From Timonella corticicola (GTDB lineage: Bacteria > Actinomycetota > Actinomycetes > Actinomycetales > Cellulomonadaceae): 64,000 nt of DNA. Below the pieces are notes generated by a model that worked only from the letters and a program-made list of their open reading frames with translations, searched no databases and was not told the DNA's origin. Within the stretch, counting starts at the first letter, position 1. Every line of letters begins with the position of its first letter. Shown here in pieces: positions 8,248 through 16,591 of this stretch. Made by a program: the position numbers and the translations under genes. The DNA is taken from NCBI RefSeq assembly GCF_042683685.1, contig NZ_JBHUOP010000008.1, positions 32,890 through 96,889 of the forward strand, read 5' to 3'.

Positions 8248-9378
8248 TCAGATCTGATTGGCGACGATATGGTCGATTGCCGCCGTCAGCGTGCGTACGT
8301 CCTCGGGATCGATGGACGGGAACATCGCGATGCGCAACTGGTTGCGGCCGAGGGACCGGTAGGGGTCAACGTCCACGATGCCGTTGGCACGCAGAACCTT
8401 GGAGATCGCGGCAGCGTCAACCGAGTCATCGAAGTCGATCGTGCCCACGACAGTGGAACGGCTTGCGGGGTCCGCGATGAAAGGGGTCGTGAACTCCCGG
8501 GACTCGGCCCACTCGTACAGGTGGGCGGCGGACTGCGCGGTACGTGCGGTGGCCCAGTCAAGCCCGCCGTTCTCGTTGAGCCAGTGGATCTGGCTGTCGA
8601 GCAGCATGAGCGTTGCAAGAGCCGGGGTGTTGTAGGTCTGGTTCTTGCGGGAGTTGTCGATCGCCGTCTTGAGGTTCAGGAAATCGGGAATCCAGCGGCC
8701 CGATGCCACGATCTCCTCGACACGGGCGATTGCTGCAGGCGACATGATGGCGATCCACAGGCCGCCGTCTGAGGAGAATCCCTTTTGAGGGGAGAAATAG
8801 TAGACGTCCGTGTGCGTCAGGTCCACGGGCAACCCGCCTGCCCCCGAGGTGGCGTCGATCAGGATGAGCGCATCGTCATCCTCGGTACCTGCGATGCGGG
8901 TGACCGGAGCGATCGCTCCGGTTGAGGTCTCGTTGTGCGGCCAGGCGTATACATCCGCCCCCGGAGCGCACTCGGGGATGCCCGCGGTGCCCGGCTCAAG
9001 CCTCGTAATGATCGACTCCTTCAAGAACGGAGCGTTGTTCGTGGCCTTGGCGAACTTCGAGCCAAACTCACCGAACTGCGTGTGCGCTGCCTGTTCGCGG
9101 ACAAGACAGAAGGCGGCAGCATCCCAAAACGCAGTCGCGCCACCGTTGCCGAGCACGATCTCGTAGCCCTGCGGAAGGGTGAAGAACTGCGCGAGGCCAT
9201 CGCGCACGCTACGCACCAGATTCTTCACCGGGGCCTGGCGGTGCGACGTGCCGAACAACGAGCGATACGAGGTGCCAAGCGCATCAATCTGGGCTTCACG
9301 GACCTTGGCCGGGCCGGAACCGAAGCAGCCGTTGGCAGGAAGGAGATCTTGGGGCAGGATGAGAGTCTCGTCAATCAC
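8248..9378 (-). CDS. serC: Phosphoserine aminotransferase
   Basis: PLP enzyme converting 3-phosphohydroxypyruvate and glutamate to phosphoserine in serine synthesis. The 376-residue length is normal for the actinobacterial form. The PLP lysine lies in YYFSPQKGFSSDGG; the N-terminal LLPANGCFGSGPAKVR and DATSGAGGLPVDLTHTDV are typical. It starts with GTG (9376-9378). The neighbouring, divergent dtxR-type regulator is a common actinobacterial arrangement. Confidence 0.93.
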   Translation of the reverse strand: MIDETLILPQDLLPANGCFGSGPAKVREAQIDALGTSYRSLFGTSHRQAPVKNLVRSVRDGLAQFFTLPQGYEIVLGNGGATAFWDAAAFCLVREQAAHTQFGEFGSKFAKATNNAPFLKESIITRLEPGTAGIPECAPGADVYAWPHNETSTGAIAPVTRIAGTEDDDALILIDATSGAGGLPVDLTHTDVYYFSPQKGFSSDGGLWIAIMSPAAIARVEEIVASGRWIPDFLNLKTAIDNSRKNQTYNTPALATLMLLDSQIHWLNENGGLDWATARTAQSAAHLYEWAESREFTTPFIADPASRSTVVGTIDFDDSVDAAAISKVLRANGIVDVDPYRSLGRNQLRIAMFPSIDPEDVRTLTAAIDHIVANQI

Positions 9379-9491
9379 GAAGCAAACTTTACCGCGCCCT
9401 TATATGCATTGTGTCAGTTGCTCAGAATATAGTGGAGTTCAGTACCTGACGTGCACGAGCAAAACCCAAAACCCTGTACCGGAGGCTTAGC

Positions 9492-10196
9492 GTGAGCGAC
9501 CTAATCGACACTACAGAGATGTATCTGAGGACCGTCTACGAATTGGCCGAAGAGGGGATCGTGCCGCTGCGTGCTCGCATCGCTGAGCGTCTCGGCCATT
9601 CGGGGCCAACCGTATCCCAGACGGTTGCGCGCATGGAGCGCGATGGACTGCTCATCGTTTCCGGCGATCGCCACCTCGAACTGACCGAGGAGGGCTACGC
9701 CAAAGCCGTAAGCGTCATGCGCAAGCACCGCCTCGCTGAGCGCCTGCTGACCGACGTGATCGGCCTCGATTGGGAGTTCGTGCACGATGAGGCCTGCCGC
9801 TGGGAACACGTGATGAGCGACCGCGTCGAGCGTCGCCTCCTCTCGCTGCTGAACCACCCCACCGAGTCACCCTACGGAACCCCGATCCCTGGCCTCGAGG
9901 AGATCGGCGGACAGGCAAGGGGTGAGCAGTTCCTGGATGGCGTCGTGTCACTGACCACCGTTGCGGGAGAGCTGAAGCCAGAGGAGTCGCGTACGGTTGT
10001 CATCGCGCGCCTGGGAGAACCGTTACAGACGGACATCGAACTTCTCGCCCGTCTCTCTGAGGGAGGAGTGCGCCCAGAAAGTGAATTAATCCTCACTTCG
10101 CCTGAGGCGGGTATCTCGTCGGTTGCCCGCGCAGGTGCGGACATCGTGCTTGACCTGCCAGAAGAAGTGGCACGCCACGTTTTCGTGAAGGCCTAA
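9492..10196 (+). CDS. DtxR/IdeR-family metal-dependent regulator
   Basis: A 234-residue regulator with an N-terminal winged helix (TTEMYLRTVYEL to about residue 60), a dimerisation/metal domain, and a C-terminal SH3-like part. Metal ligands seen are Met10, the His/Glu pair in MRKHRLAERLL, and His, Cys, Glu and His in VHDEACRWEH. The Cys is the primary-site ligand of iron-type (DtxR/IdeR) rather than Mn-type (MntR) members, so iron sensing is likely. GGAGG at 9480-9484 supports the GTG start. Confidence 0.9.
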   Translation: MSDLIDTTEMYLRTVYELAEEGIVPLRARIAERLGHSGPTVSQTVARMERDGLLIVSGDRHLELTEEGYAKAVSVMRKHRLAERLLTDVIGLDWEFVHDEACRWEHVMSDRVERRLLSLLNHPTESPYGTPIPGLEEIGGQARGEQFLDGVVSLTTVAGELKPEESRTVVIARLGEPLQTDIELLARLSEGGVRPESELILTSPEAGISSVARAGADIVLDLPEEVARHVFVKA

Positions 10197-10311
10197 AGAC
10201 CTACCCGTTACGCGTTTTCCGTAAAGTCACCCCCGATAGAACTCCCCAGATCATGATTTCCGTGGACAAGGGGGTGACAACCTAGATAACGAAGTTGTAA
10301 AGTTGCATTGC

Positions 10312-10338
10312 TTCACTAAATTTTTCCTTTAGTGAAGT
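10312..10338 (+). promoter_or_regulatory. Palindrome upstream of the riboswitch
   Basis: CTTCACTAAA and TTTAGTGAAG form a 10-bp inverted repeat around TTTTTCC in an AT-rich stretch just before the riboswitch. It could be an operator or the hairpin of a short upstream transcript. Confidence 0.4.
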
Positions 10339-10350
10339 GTTCACACAGAA

Positions 10351-10527
10351 CGCCAAACCCTGTCGCTGTGTGGAGCCTGGACTAACGTACGACAGGGGCG
10401 GGGGACCCACCTTCGGTTGTAAGACCAACCTAGGGGTGAAGCCCTCCAGCACGCGAGACTCGCATGTTGTAGGGCCGAGTATCATCTCCACTCGAACCCG
10501 ACAGCTTACTTCGCCGGCGTTTGGGAG
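10351..10527 (+). ncRNA. ydaO/yuaA-type c-di-AMP riboswitch
   Basis: The conserved blocks occur in the right order: GGGGCGGGGGACCCA, then TAGGGGTGAAGCC, GTAGGGCCGAGTATC, and CTCGAACCCGACAGCTTACTTCG. The closing stem CCAAAC (10353-10358) / GTTTGG (10519-10524) runs into the GGGAG ribosome site of the NlpC/P60 gene. In actinobacteria this class commonly controls cell-wall hydrolases. The overlap suggests that c-di-AMP binding hides the ribosome site, which is an inference. Confidence 0.92.
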
Positions 10528-10533
10528 AAACAC

Positions 10534-11319
10534 GTGTCGAACACCGTTTACCGAGCTCGTCACCGCGACCAACGCGGCGCACTTGCTCCCATCGCAGCGT
10601 TTGCTGCACAGGCAACCTCCAACGTTGCCCAGGTAAGCCGCCGATCCGCCGCCGTCGTACTGACCACCGGTATTGTTGCCGGAATCGGTGCTGCGCCTGC
10701 ATCCGCCGATGAGGGTCGCAAGCCGCTCACCATCGATGCAGCACACTTCGTCGACGCACTCAACGAGTCCGTCGCGGCAGCTCCAACCGTTGTCGCCGCT
10801 GAAGACGCCAAGTGGAGCGAAGAAAAGGGCAAGATCAAGGTCACCCCGGCTCCAGAGCCAGTTGTGATCCGTCAGGTAGAGCGCGCAGCATCACGTACCA
10901 ACGAGCGCACCGCTCTCACCTCGACCACCACGTCATCCACTGAGGCAACGCAGTCTGAAACCAAGACCACGGCGCCAAAGTCGGCAGCGGGAAGCGCAGT
11001 CATTGAGATCGCATCACGGTACGTGGGCGTTCCCTATGTTTCCGGTGGTTCCACGCCAAAGGGCTTTGACTGCTCTGGATTCACCTCCTACGTTTTCGCC
11101 CAGGTTGGCATCTCGCTTCCACGCACCTCCGGTGCGCAGAAGAACGCAGGAACCATCATTTCTCGCTCCGAGGCTCAGCCAGGTGACCTCATCTGGACTC
11201 CAGGCCACATTGCGATCTACGCGGGCGGTAACACTCAGATTGACGCCCCACGTCCAGGTAAGACCGTTCAGTTCCGTAAGATCTGGCAGTCTAACCCAAC
11301 GTTCATCCGCATCGGCTGA
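10534..11319 (+). CDS. Secreted NlpC/P60 peptidoglycan endopeptidase
   Basis: 261 residues. The N-terminus carries a long secretion region (hydrophobic stretch around residues 37-57, AAVVLTTGIVAGIGAAPASA), then a low-complexity Thr/Ser linker and a C-terminal NlpC/P60 domain from about residue 148. Catalytic Cys is in FDCSGFTSYVF and His in PGHIAIYAG. It cleaves stem peptides during wall remodelling. The GTG start lies six bases behind GGGAG. It is transcribed alone behind the c-di-AMP riboswitch and ends at a strong terminator. Confidence 0.92.
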   Translation: MSNTVYRARHRDQRGALAPIAAFAAQATSNVAQVSRRSAAVVLTTGIVAGIGAAPASADEGRKPLTIDAAHFVDALNESVAAAPTVVAAEDAKWSEEKGKIKVTPAPEPVVIRQVERAASRTNERTALTSTTTSSTEATQSETKTTAPKSAAGSAVIEIASRYVGVPYVSGGSTPKGFDCSGFTSYVFAQVGISLPRTSGAQKNAGTIISRSEAQPGDLIWTPGHIAIYAGGNTQIDAPRPGKTVQFRKIWQSNPTFIRIG

Positions 11320-11335
11320 ACCACTTAAAGTTTAG

Positions 11336-11374
11336 AAAGCGGCTACCCTCGAACATTCGAGGGTAGCCGCTTTT
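11336..11374 (+). terminator. Intrinsic terminator after NlpC/P60 gene
   Basis: AAAGCGGCTACCCTCGA pairs perfectly with TCGAGGGTAGCCGCTTT (17 bp), followed by T. Confidence 0.9.
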
Positions 11375-11621
11375 GTCTATCCCTTCACGTCAGTGTGGGG
11401 ACGAGCTTCCGCCCCGGACATCCTGGCAAGTGGGGAACGATCCTCTCTGCGCATGAGTCAGGTGAGTGTGTCCGACTGGCGTGAAGGCGAGTGAAATCCG
11501 TGTTACCAAGTTCCTCAATACGGTGGCGGCTGTCACATTATGGACGCGGAAGCGGTAAGGTTTAGGTAAGCGCGATGCTAATGAATTGCAAAGCGTACTC
11601 GTCAGGTTGGAGGTAACCGTC

Positions 11622-12563
11622 ATGACCGGACAGCACTCGATCCTTGTTGGGGTAGATGGCTCACTTGCGTCGCTGCACGCGCTGGACTGGGCGATTGCAC
11701 TGGCATCCAAGAACGGATCCAAGATTACGATTGCCTGTTCCTACTCATTGCCAACCTTCGCGGCAGCCTCCATCGACGGCGGTTTCGCTGCACTCGACGA
11801 TTCCTCAATCCAAGAGGGAGCCCGCGTTGTTCTCGAGGGTGCGGCAAAGCGGGTCAAGGATGCGGGCATCCCTGTGATTGCCCAGATCGCTTCCGGGGAC
11901 CCGGCCGGTGCGTTGGTGGAACTATCTGCTGACCACAATCTCGTGGTGGTCGGCACGCGTGGGCGTTCAGGATTCACAGAGCGCCTTCTCGGGACCGTTT
12001 CCTCCGCGCTTCCCGCACACGCAAAATGTCCGGTTGTCGTGGTTCCCGGTCACGGGTTACGTGACTCGGATCAGTTGCCTCCCATCGAGGAGATCAAGCG
12101 TGTGGTTGTCGGCGTCGACGGTTCAGCCATCTCGTTGGGTGCGCTCAAGAAAGCCGTTCATCATGCAAAGATCTGGAATGCCGAACTGGTAGCCGTTGGG
12201 GCTGTTCCGCTGTCCAAGGGAGCGGGGATCCTGGCCTGGGTGGGGCCTGCCTCCGTGGACCACGAGGAGGTACTGCGTGGCTACGCGGAGAAACTCGACG
12301 CAATCGTGGACGAGGTTGAGGCAGAACACGAGGATCTGCGGATCCGACGCATCGTGCTTGACGGAACTGGCGCAGAGTTGCTGACCGAGTTTTCTGAGGC
12401 CGCAGACTTGCTGGTGGTTGGCTCACGCGGGCGGGGTGGCTTTGCGGGACTACTGTTGGGTTCCACATCGCAAGCGGTTTTGCACCACTCGAAGTGCCCG
12501 GTCTTGGTCGTGAACAAGAAATGCGAGGACTACGTGATAGCCAGCCCGGTTGAAGCTGACTGA
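11622..12563 (+). CDS. Tandem universal stress protein (two UspA domains)
   Basis: 313 residues with two Usp domains. Each keeps the ATP-binding G-2x-G-9x-G-S/T signature: VGTRGRSGFTERLLGTVSS in the first and VGSRGRGGFAGLLLGSTSQ in the second. Such two-domain ATP-binding Usps are common in actinobacteria under dormancy or stress control. GGAGG at 11609-11613 selects the ATG at 11622 rather than an in-frame upstream codon. Biochemical role is unknown. Confidence 0.9.
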   Translation: MTGQHSILVGVDGSLASLHALDWAIALASKNGSKITIACSYSLPTFAAASIDGGFAALDDSSIQEGARVVLEGAAKRVKDAGIPVIAQIASGDPAGALVELSADHNLVVVGTRGRSGFTERLLGTVSSALPAHAKCPVVVVPGHGLRDSDQLPPIEEIKRVVVGVDGSAISLGALKKAVHHAKIWNAELVAVGAVPLSKGAGILAWVGPASVDHEEVLRGYAEKLDAIVDEVEAEHEDLRIRRIVLDGTGAELLTEFSEAADLLVVGSRGRGGFAGLLLGSTSQAVLHHSKCPVLVVNKKCEDYVIASPVEAD

Positions 12564-12578
12564 CTGGCGACGAACGGG

Positions 12579-13367
12579 TTAGCCTTCCCTATCGGGGTGC
12601 GCCTCGATGATTGGTTCCGGGAAGGCCTTGGGTGGCTGACCGAAAGCCTTGTTGGTCTGCAGGATGACCGTGTAGGCGAGAGCCCGGCCACCCATGATTC
12701 CGATGACGGCACCGATCCCGAACGGCGCGAATCTTCCGAGGGCGACGCTCGAATGGGCAGCGAGTTTCCGTTTGAGGAAACGCGAGGTGAGGACCCCATT
12801 GACCTGGCTGATCGTGGACTTGGGCATCGAAGTCATGAGAGCTGTGCCCCAACGGGAGACCGGCACATTTCCAAGGCCCGCAACTGTCTGAGCGCCACGG
12901 TCTCCGAGTACCGATGCGAGCACCAGAGCCTTACGGCGTTCAGGGTCATCCGTGGAGATACCATGAACCTCAGCCACGGCCAGGGAATACAGTGCGGACG
13001 CAGTGAAGAACGCTGCCAGATCCGCTCCGGTGAGTACCAATGCTGTAGCGGTGCCGATCGTTGGAACCGCAGCGGTGGCTCCCACCGCACCGCCCGTTGC
13101 CTGCAGGAGAGTTCTGAACTGTGAGGACAGAATCTCGACAACACGTTCGGGAGAGGCTTCAGGATTACGTGCGCGGACTGAGTCCACGTACTTTCGGATG
13201 CTCGACGCGGGCATGGTTGTTGCACCTGCAAACATGCGGTCAAGCAACCCGGCACCGTAACTACCGCTGCGCGGGTGTTTCAGCGCAAGCGCGGACAACT
13301 CCTGAAGTTCAGGGCTTGCGGCAAGCTCTTTACCTTTAGTGCGGGAAATGCGGTTCTGTGATGACAC
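12579..13367 (-). CDS. Predicted membrane protein, EcsC-like
   Basis: 262 residues from a GTG at 13367, chosen because the upstream extension is unlike coding sequence. The central part is rich in Gly/Ala hydrophobic segments (GAVGATAAVPTIGTATALVLTGADLAAFF, with another near the end at APFGIGAVIGIMGGRALAY). This pattern resembles EcsC-like proteins of unknown function. It converges on the Usp gene with only 15 bases between stops. No catalytic motif is seen. Confidence 0.6.
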   Translation of the reverse strand: MSSQNRISRTKGKELAASPELQELSALALKHPRSGSYGAGLLDRMFAGATTMPASSIRKYVDSVRARNPEASPERVVEILSSQFRTLLQATGGAVGATAAVPTIGTATALVLTGADLAAFFTASALYSLAVAEVHGISTDDPERRKALVLASVLGDRGAQTVAGLGNVPVSRWGTALMTSMPKSTISQVNGVLTSRFLKRKLAAHSSVALGRFAPFGIGAVIGIMGGRALAYTVILQTNKAFGQPPKAFPEPIIEAHPDREG

Positions 13368-13830
13368 GAATCTAGCGTACGTCGGGTGGCAAGTTATTTC
13401 AGGTCGAGGCGTACTGTGACGCATACGATGATAAAAGACTAGTCAAACGCGTAACTTTGGAATAACCTGTATCTCTAAGTTGTTGGAGCAACTGGTAGGA
13501 AAGCCAGAGACTGGCAAAGATGCCCTGACGGCCAGCACCCACCGCACAGGTGTTCACGACAAGATGTCGCCGGCCCGTCACCAGCAATTCACGTATCGAT
13601 TACGTGAAGACCGTACTGTGCTATCAGGACCAAGCCGATCCACGATGGATCGCCACACTCTTGAAAAGCTGACGGACACGTAACCGGTACTACAGGCGAA
13701 GCACCACCTTCGCCATGATCGCATGAGCGCACCTCACGTACGCAGCTCGCGATCACCACATGAATACTTGGGAATCTGCCCGATACCTTGCGGTATCACG
13801 GGTGAGTTCCCCACAGGAAAGGAGAATCAG
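13368..13830. other. Intergenic region without a convincing gene
   Basis: 463 bases between the EcsC-like gene and the 54-residue protein. Open frames here lack ribosome sites and protein-like composition. The only clear signal is the strong ribosome site GGAAAGGAG at 13816-13824 for the next gene. A transcribed leader or small RNA cannot be excluded. Confidence 0.4.
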
Positions 13831-13995
13831 ATGACTGTACTACTACAGCGTCCGACCCTGGTAGACGCCTTCGGTGTGGAACACCGCTACGGCTGCTCGA
13901 TGTCCGACTCAAAGCTTGAGTTCGGGATGTCGCAGGGCTTCATGATTCGTCGTTGTGCCGACTGCGGTGCAACCCGGATCGTCACGAAGCACTGA
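13831..13995 (+). CDS. 54-residue small protein with a Cys pair
   Basis: Begins with ATG seven bases after the near-perfect ribosome site GGAAAGGAG and ends at a rho-independent terminator, so it is a stand-alone, probably well-translated gene. The sequence has one Cys in YGCSM and a C-x2-C in RRCADCGATR near the C-terminus, suggesting a possible metal-binding knuckle. I do not recognise the family. Confidence 0.7.
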   Translation: MTVLLQRPTLVDAFGVEHRYGCSMSDSKLEFGMSQGFMIRRCADCGATRIVTKH

Positions 13996-14040
13996 CCAGG
14001 CAGTGAGTCCCAAGGAGACTCACCAACACGTTAAACAAGG

Positions 14041-14071
14041 AAGCGCCCCGATGAAACCATCGGGGCGCTTC
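14041..14071. terminator. Intrinsic terminator (bidirectional)
   Basis: AAGCGCCCCGATG pairs with CATCGGGGCGCTT around AAAC. It lies between the 54-residue gene and the convergent OsmC gene. Confidence 0.85.
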
Positions 14072-14100
14072 TCACATGTGTAGACCTCATTGAGTCGAGT

Positions 14101-14544
14101 TCACTCGCCGTCTGCAATCAGAGTGACGCGAGCACCCGCCTCGATTGTGCGGCCCACGGTGCACTGACTTTCCACGGTGCGCTCGATCAGCCCGACAAGG
14201 CGTTCACGAGCCTCTGCGTCAAGGCCCGATAGATCGACAACCAGTTTCTCCTCAATGGACTCGTACCGGTTCTCCTCCTCGTTCTTCACGCTCGAGACGT
14301 GGACCTGGCCACGATAGTCATCGCCAACCCGTCGTGCAATCGCACGATCCGTCACCAGAGCGGTGCATGCGGCGGCAGCCAACTTGAGGATCTCGCCTGG
14401 AGTAAACGAGTCCGGAACGCCAGCACCGGCAAACCGGACGGTAGCGCCGCGATCATTGTTTCCGACGTATTCACGAGCGCCAACGCGCTCAACCCAGAGC
14501 TGATCGGTGGTGACAGTCTTAGGGGTTAGAAATTCATTGCTCAT
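14101..14544 (-). CDS. OsmC-family peroxide reductase
   Basis: 147 residues. OsmC/Ohr proteins reduce organic hydroperoxides using two cysteines; both are visible, in AAACTALV (about residue 60) and ESQCTVGRT (about residue 129). The intervening order of strands and helices fits the family. It is a single-gene unit reading leftwards. Substrate range (OsmC versus YhfA type) is not resolved. Confidence 0.88.
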   Translation of the reverse strand: MSNEFLTPKTVTTDQLWVERVGAREYVGNNDRGATVRFAGAGVPDSFTPGEILKLAAAACTALVTDRAIARRVGDDYRGQVHVSSVKNEEENRYESIEEKLVVDLSGLDAEARERLVGLIERTVESQCTVGRTIEAGARVTLIADGE

Positions 14545-14612
14545 AGCCTTATTCTTCCACCGTTCTCACACCCCGCCAGCCCATGTTCGTTATGCGAGTA
14601 AACGTGAACCAA

Positions 14613-14635
14613 TGTGGCGGGCGGAAGCCGCCACA
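14613..14635. repeat. Short hairpin upstream of OsmC gene
   Basis: TGTGGCGG and CCGCCACA flank GCGGAAG. There is no T-run, so a terminator is unlikely. Confidence 0.4.
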
Positions 14636-14666
14636 CGCGAGCCAACCATGCAACGAACTGAACTGC

Positions 14667-14695
14667 AGGCTGGAAGGTGAGTGCTCGTCGTCAAT
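14667..14695 (+). repeat. Family A right arm
   Basis: AGGCTGGAAGGTGAGTGCTC then GTCGTCAAT, closely matching the right arms at 37962 and 52167. No left partner is visible. Confidence 0.6.
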
Positions 14696-14793
14696 GACAC
14701 AGCACCATCCCGCAAGTGGACCTCTGTACTGTCAAGTTCCACCTGCAGGATGATGATTTCCACGGTGGCATCTGCGAACTTAGGAGAGTGAAC

Positions 14794-15402
14794 ATGTCTG
14801 CGAAAGAAAAGCGTCAACTCCTCACGGTACTCATTGTGTGGCTTGTCATCGGTGCCCTTGGGTTTGGTTACTTCTGGTCACAAAACCCAGAACGCAAACT
14901 CAACGCGGTCATTTCGAGCAGCCAGGCGTCAAAGGTGGCCCAGGAACTCGACGCTTATTTCCGCGAGGACACCCTCAACGCATTGAACGGTGGAGCGTCA
15001 GCGCAGGATCTACCGGACAAGTTTGCTGACACCACACTGACCGAGGCTGCACGGGAAAGCTGGCCACTGGTTGTCGACCAGGCTTCCACCAAACTCAAGA
15101 ACTCACGGTACTGGCGTGAGGAGTACCCCGAACTACAGTTCACCGAACGCTATCGGCGCAACGACGCCTACGGTTCGATGGGGATACCAGTTCCCACTTT
15201 CGATGCCCAAGGCAATGTGGAGGTGGGCAGTTGCGTTGAAGTCATTGCGACCCTCACCTTCCCGGCGAACCAGGAAGTGCCTGCGGACGCTCAGTACTAC
15301 ACGGACAGCGAGCAGTGGCTTTCGACGTGTGTGACCGCTGTTGTCGACAAGGACAGCGGAGAGATCGTCAAGTTCCGCAACGCGGATTACCTTGACTGGT
15401 AA
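14794..15402 (+). CDS. Membrane-anchored protein of unknown function
   Basis: 202 residues from the ATG behind GGAGAG (14783-14788). One N-terminal membrane segment (LLTVLIVWLVIGALGFGYF, residues about 8-26) is followed by an extracytoplasmic domain with two Cys (GSCVEVIAT and LSTCVTAVV) that could form a disulphide. No family is recognised. It is a monocistronic unit before a tRNA-Arg gene. Confidence 0.75.
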   Translation: MSAKEKRQLLTVLIVWLVIGALGFGYFWSQNPERKLNAVISSSQASKVAQELDAYFREDTLNALNGGASAQDLPDKFADTTLTEAARESWPLVVDQASTKLKNSRYWREEYPELQFTERYRRNDAYGSMGIPVPTFDAQGNVEVGSCVEVIATLTFPANQEVPADAQYYTDSEQWLSTCVTAVVDKDSGEIVKFRNADYLDW

Positions 15403-15538
15403 CAACTACTCGACCGCTTGAGGGCTTAGCGCTCTCTGCCTGTCCGCTGGTGTCCTGCTCACCCAGTTTTGGTAGTTCGGCTGCGACAGGTAACCTAATG
15501 GTTGGCAATCGCTCGCCTATGGTGAATGACGATGCCGA

Positions 15539-15611
15539 GCGTCCGTAGCTCAGGGGATAGAGCACCGCTCTCCTAAAGCGGGTGTCGTAGGTTCGAATCC
15601 TATCGGGCGCA
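15539..15611 (+). tRNA. tRNA-Arg (CCT)
   Basis: 73 nt cloverleaf: acceptor GCGTCCG/CGGGCGC, D arm AGCTCAGGGGATAGAGC, anticodon stem CCGCT/AGCGG with loop CTCCTAA (anticodon CCT), T arm GTAGGTTCGAATCCTAT. CCA is not encoded. Confidence 0.97.
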
Positions 15612-15620
15612 CAGGTATTA

Positions 15621-15652
15621 AAGGCCACAACCTATTTCGGGTTGTGGCCTTT
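15621..15652 (+). terminator. Terminator after tRNA-Arg
   Basis: AAGGCCACAACC pairs with GGTTGTGGCCTT, ending in TTT. Confidence 0.9.
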
Positions 15653-16059
15653 ACTGTTGTCCAATGGCGAGATTCCCAAATATTCCCCTGGGCAATGAGA
15701 TCCGAGCGGACACGGATTTTCTCAAGGTATGCGATTCTCGCGTGTGTGGGCACTCGATTGCTCACATGGTGGGTCTGATCGATCGACACATATTTCCCGT
15801 GTAGTAATCGATTGAATCCGACATTCGGCTTGGAGGTGCAGGCTTTCAGGAAGGAGGCGGAGTCTGAGGTTACGCGCTTCAGTTCGGGTGTCTATAAGAG
15901 GTGATCTGGTGGGTAGAAGTCCCCATTGTGATGTGGCTTTCGTTACAAAACTTTCCTTTTGGAAAGTATTGATGCAGGTCACAGTGTTGGCGTATTTTTA
16001 GGGTTTAATCTACCCGTTTCAAGTGGTTGACGAGGTTTAGGGCATCGGGCAAGATTTTC
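15653..16059. other. Intergenic region, no gene seen
   Basis: No supported coding frame. The right part holds a possible promoter for the small RNA candidate: TTGATG (15969) with TATTTT 18 bases later. ACTTTCC/GGAAAGT forms a small palindrome near 15950. Confidence 0.35.
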
Positions 16060-16136
16060 ATAGTCGGTGCGGGCCACCTGCCCCCTGCGTGGCTCGCACT
16101 GATCTTTTCTAAAGCGGCACTCACCTGCCGCTTTTC
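16060..16136 (+). ncRNA. Candidate two-hairpin small RNA (6C-RNA-like)
   Basis: The first hairpin has GTGCGGGCCAC (16067-16077) pairing with GTGGCTCGCAC (16089-16099), one wobble, and a C-rich loop CTGCCCCCTGC. The second hairpin, AAAGCGGCA/TGCCGCTTT (16111-16134), is a textbook terminator with TTTT. Two stem-loops with cytosine-rich loops resemble the actinobacterial 6C RNA, although the second loop (CTCACC) has fewer C than the published description. The assignment is tentative. Confidence 0.5.
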
Positions 16137-16591
16137 TTATGCCCATATGCTGTCAGCACAGTCCTGCACGTTTTCGTTCAGTGGGGTCACATCGGCCCGA
16201 ATGCGCGTACAAAGGCCATGTAGTTGGCGTAATCTCGACCCATCGGCGTTGGGGTGTCCGGCTGTCCTCTCTCGGGAGTCCGTGTGAGTCATCTGTATAA
16301 ACGCGCGTGACCCGGTAGGGAGTATCCAACGCGAGTGTTTTGGCTTGTGGATGAGTCCAGGCTGGGTGCGCAGAGAAGCAACTCCCCACCCGGCGGGTGC
16401 CTGTCGCTGAGGTGCGAATCATTGGGTGAGCGTGACGCAAAACCGGATAAAATCGCGGATCCCACGGCGGGGCAACATGTCAATGGGCAGCACTGGGGAT
16501 AACGTAAATCGAGAGTCTGCCCCCGTTGCCTCGGTGACTCGAGATCAACAGGCGGCGAAACTTGAACAGCTTGGAGAAAGGGATTCGCGGC
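16137..16591. other. Upstream region of the large helicase-like gene
   Basis: 455 bases with no convincing gene. GGAG and AAAGGG (16573-16582) provide the ribosome site for the ATG at 16592. No repeat family member is recognised here. Confidence 0.35.

Noticed and set aside
11560..11580. IdeR/DtxR box upstream of the universal stress gene
   Set aside because: AAGGTTTAGGTAAGC matches only about half of the 19-bp consensus and lacks symmetry.
12560..12579. Family A arm (CTGGCGACGAACGGG) between Usp and EcsC-like genes
   Set aside because: Only the first ten bases match and the spacer is 15 bases, so chance is likely.
16027..16287. 86-residue rightward open frame
   Set aside because: It covers the two-hairpin RNA candidate and its terminator; no ribosome site.
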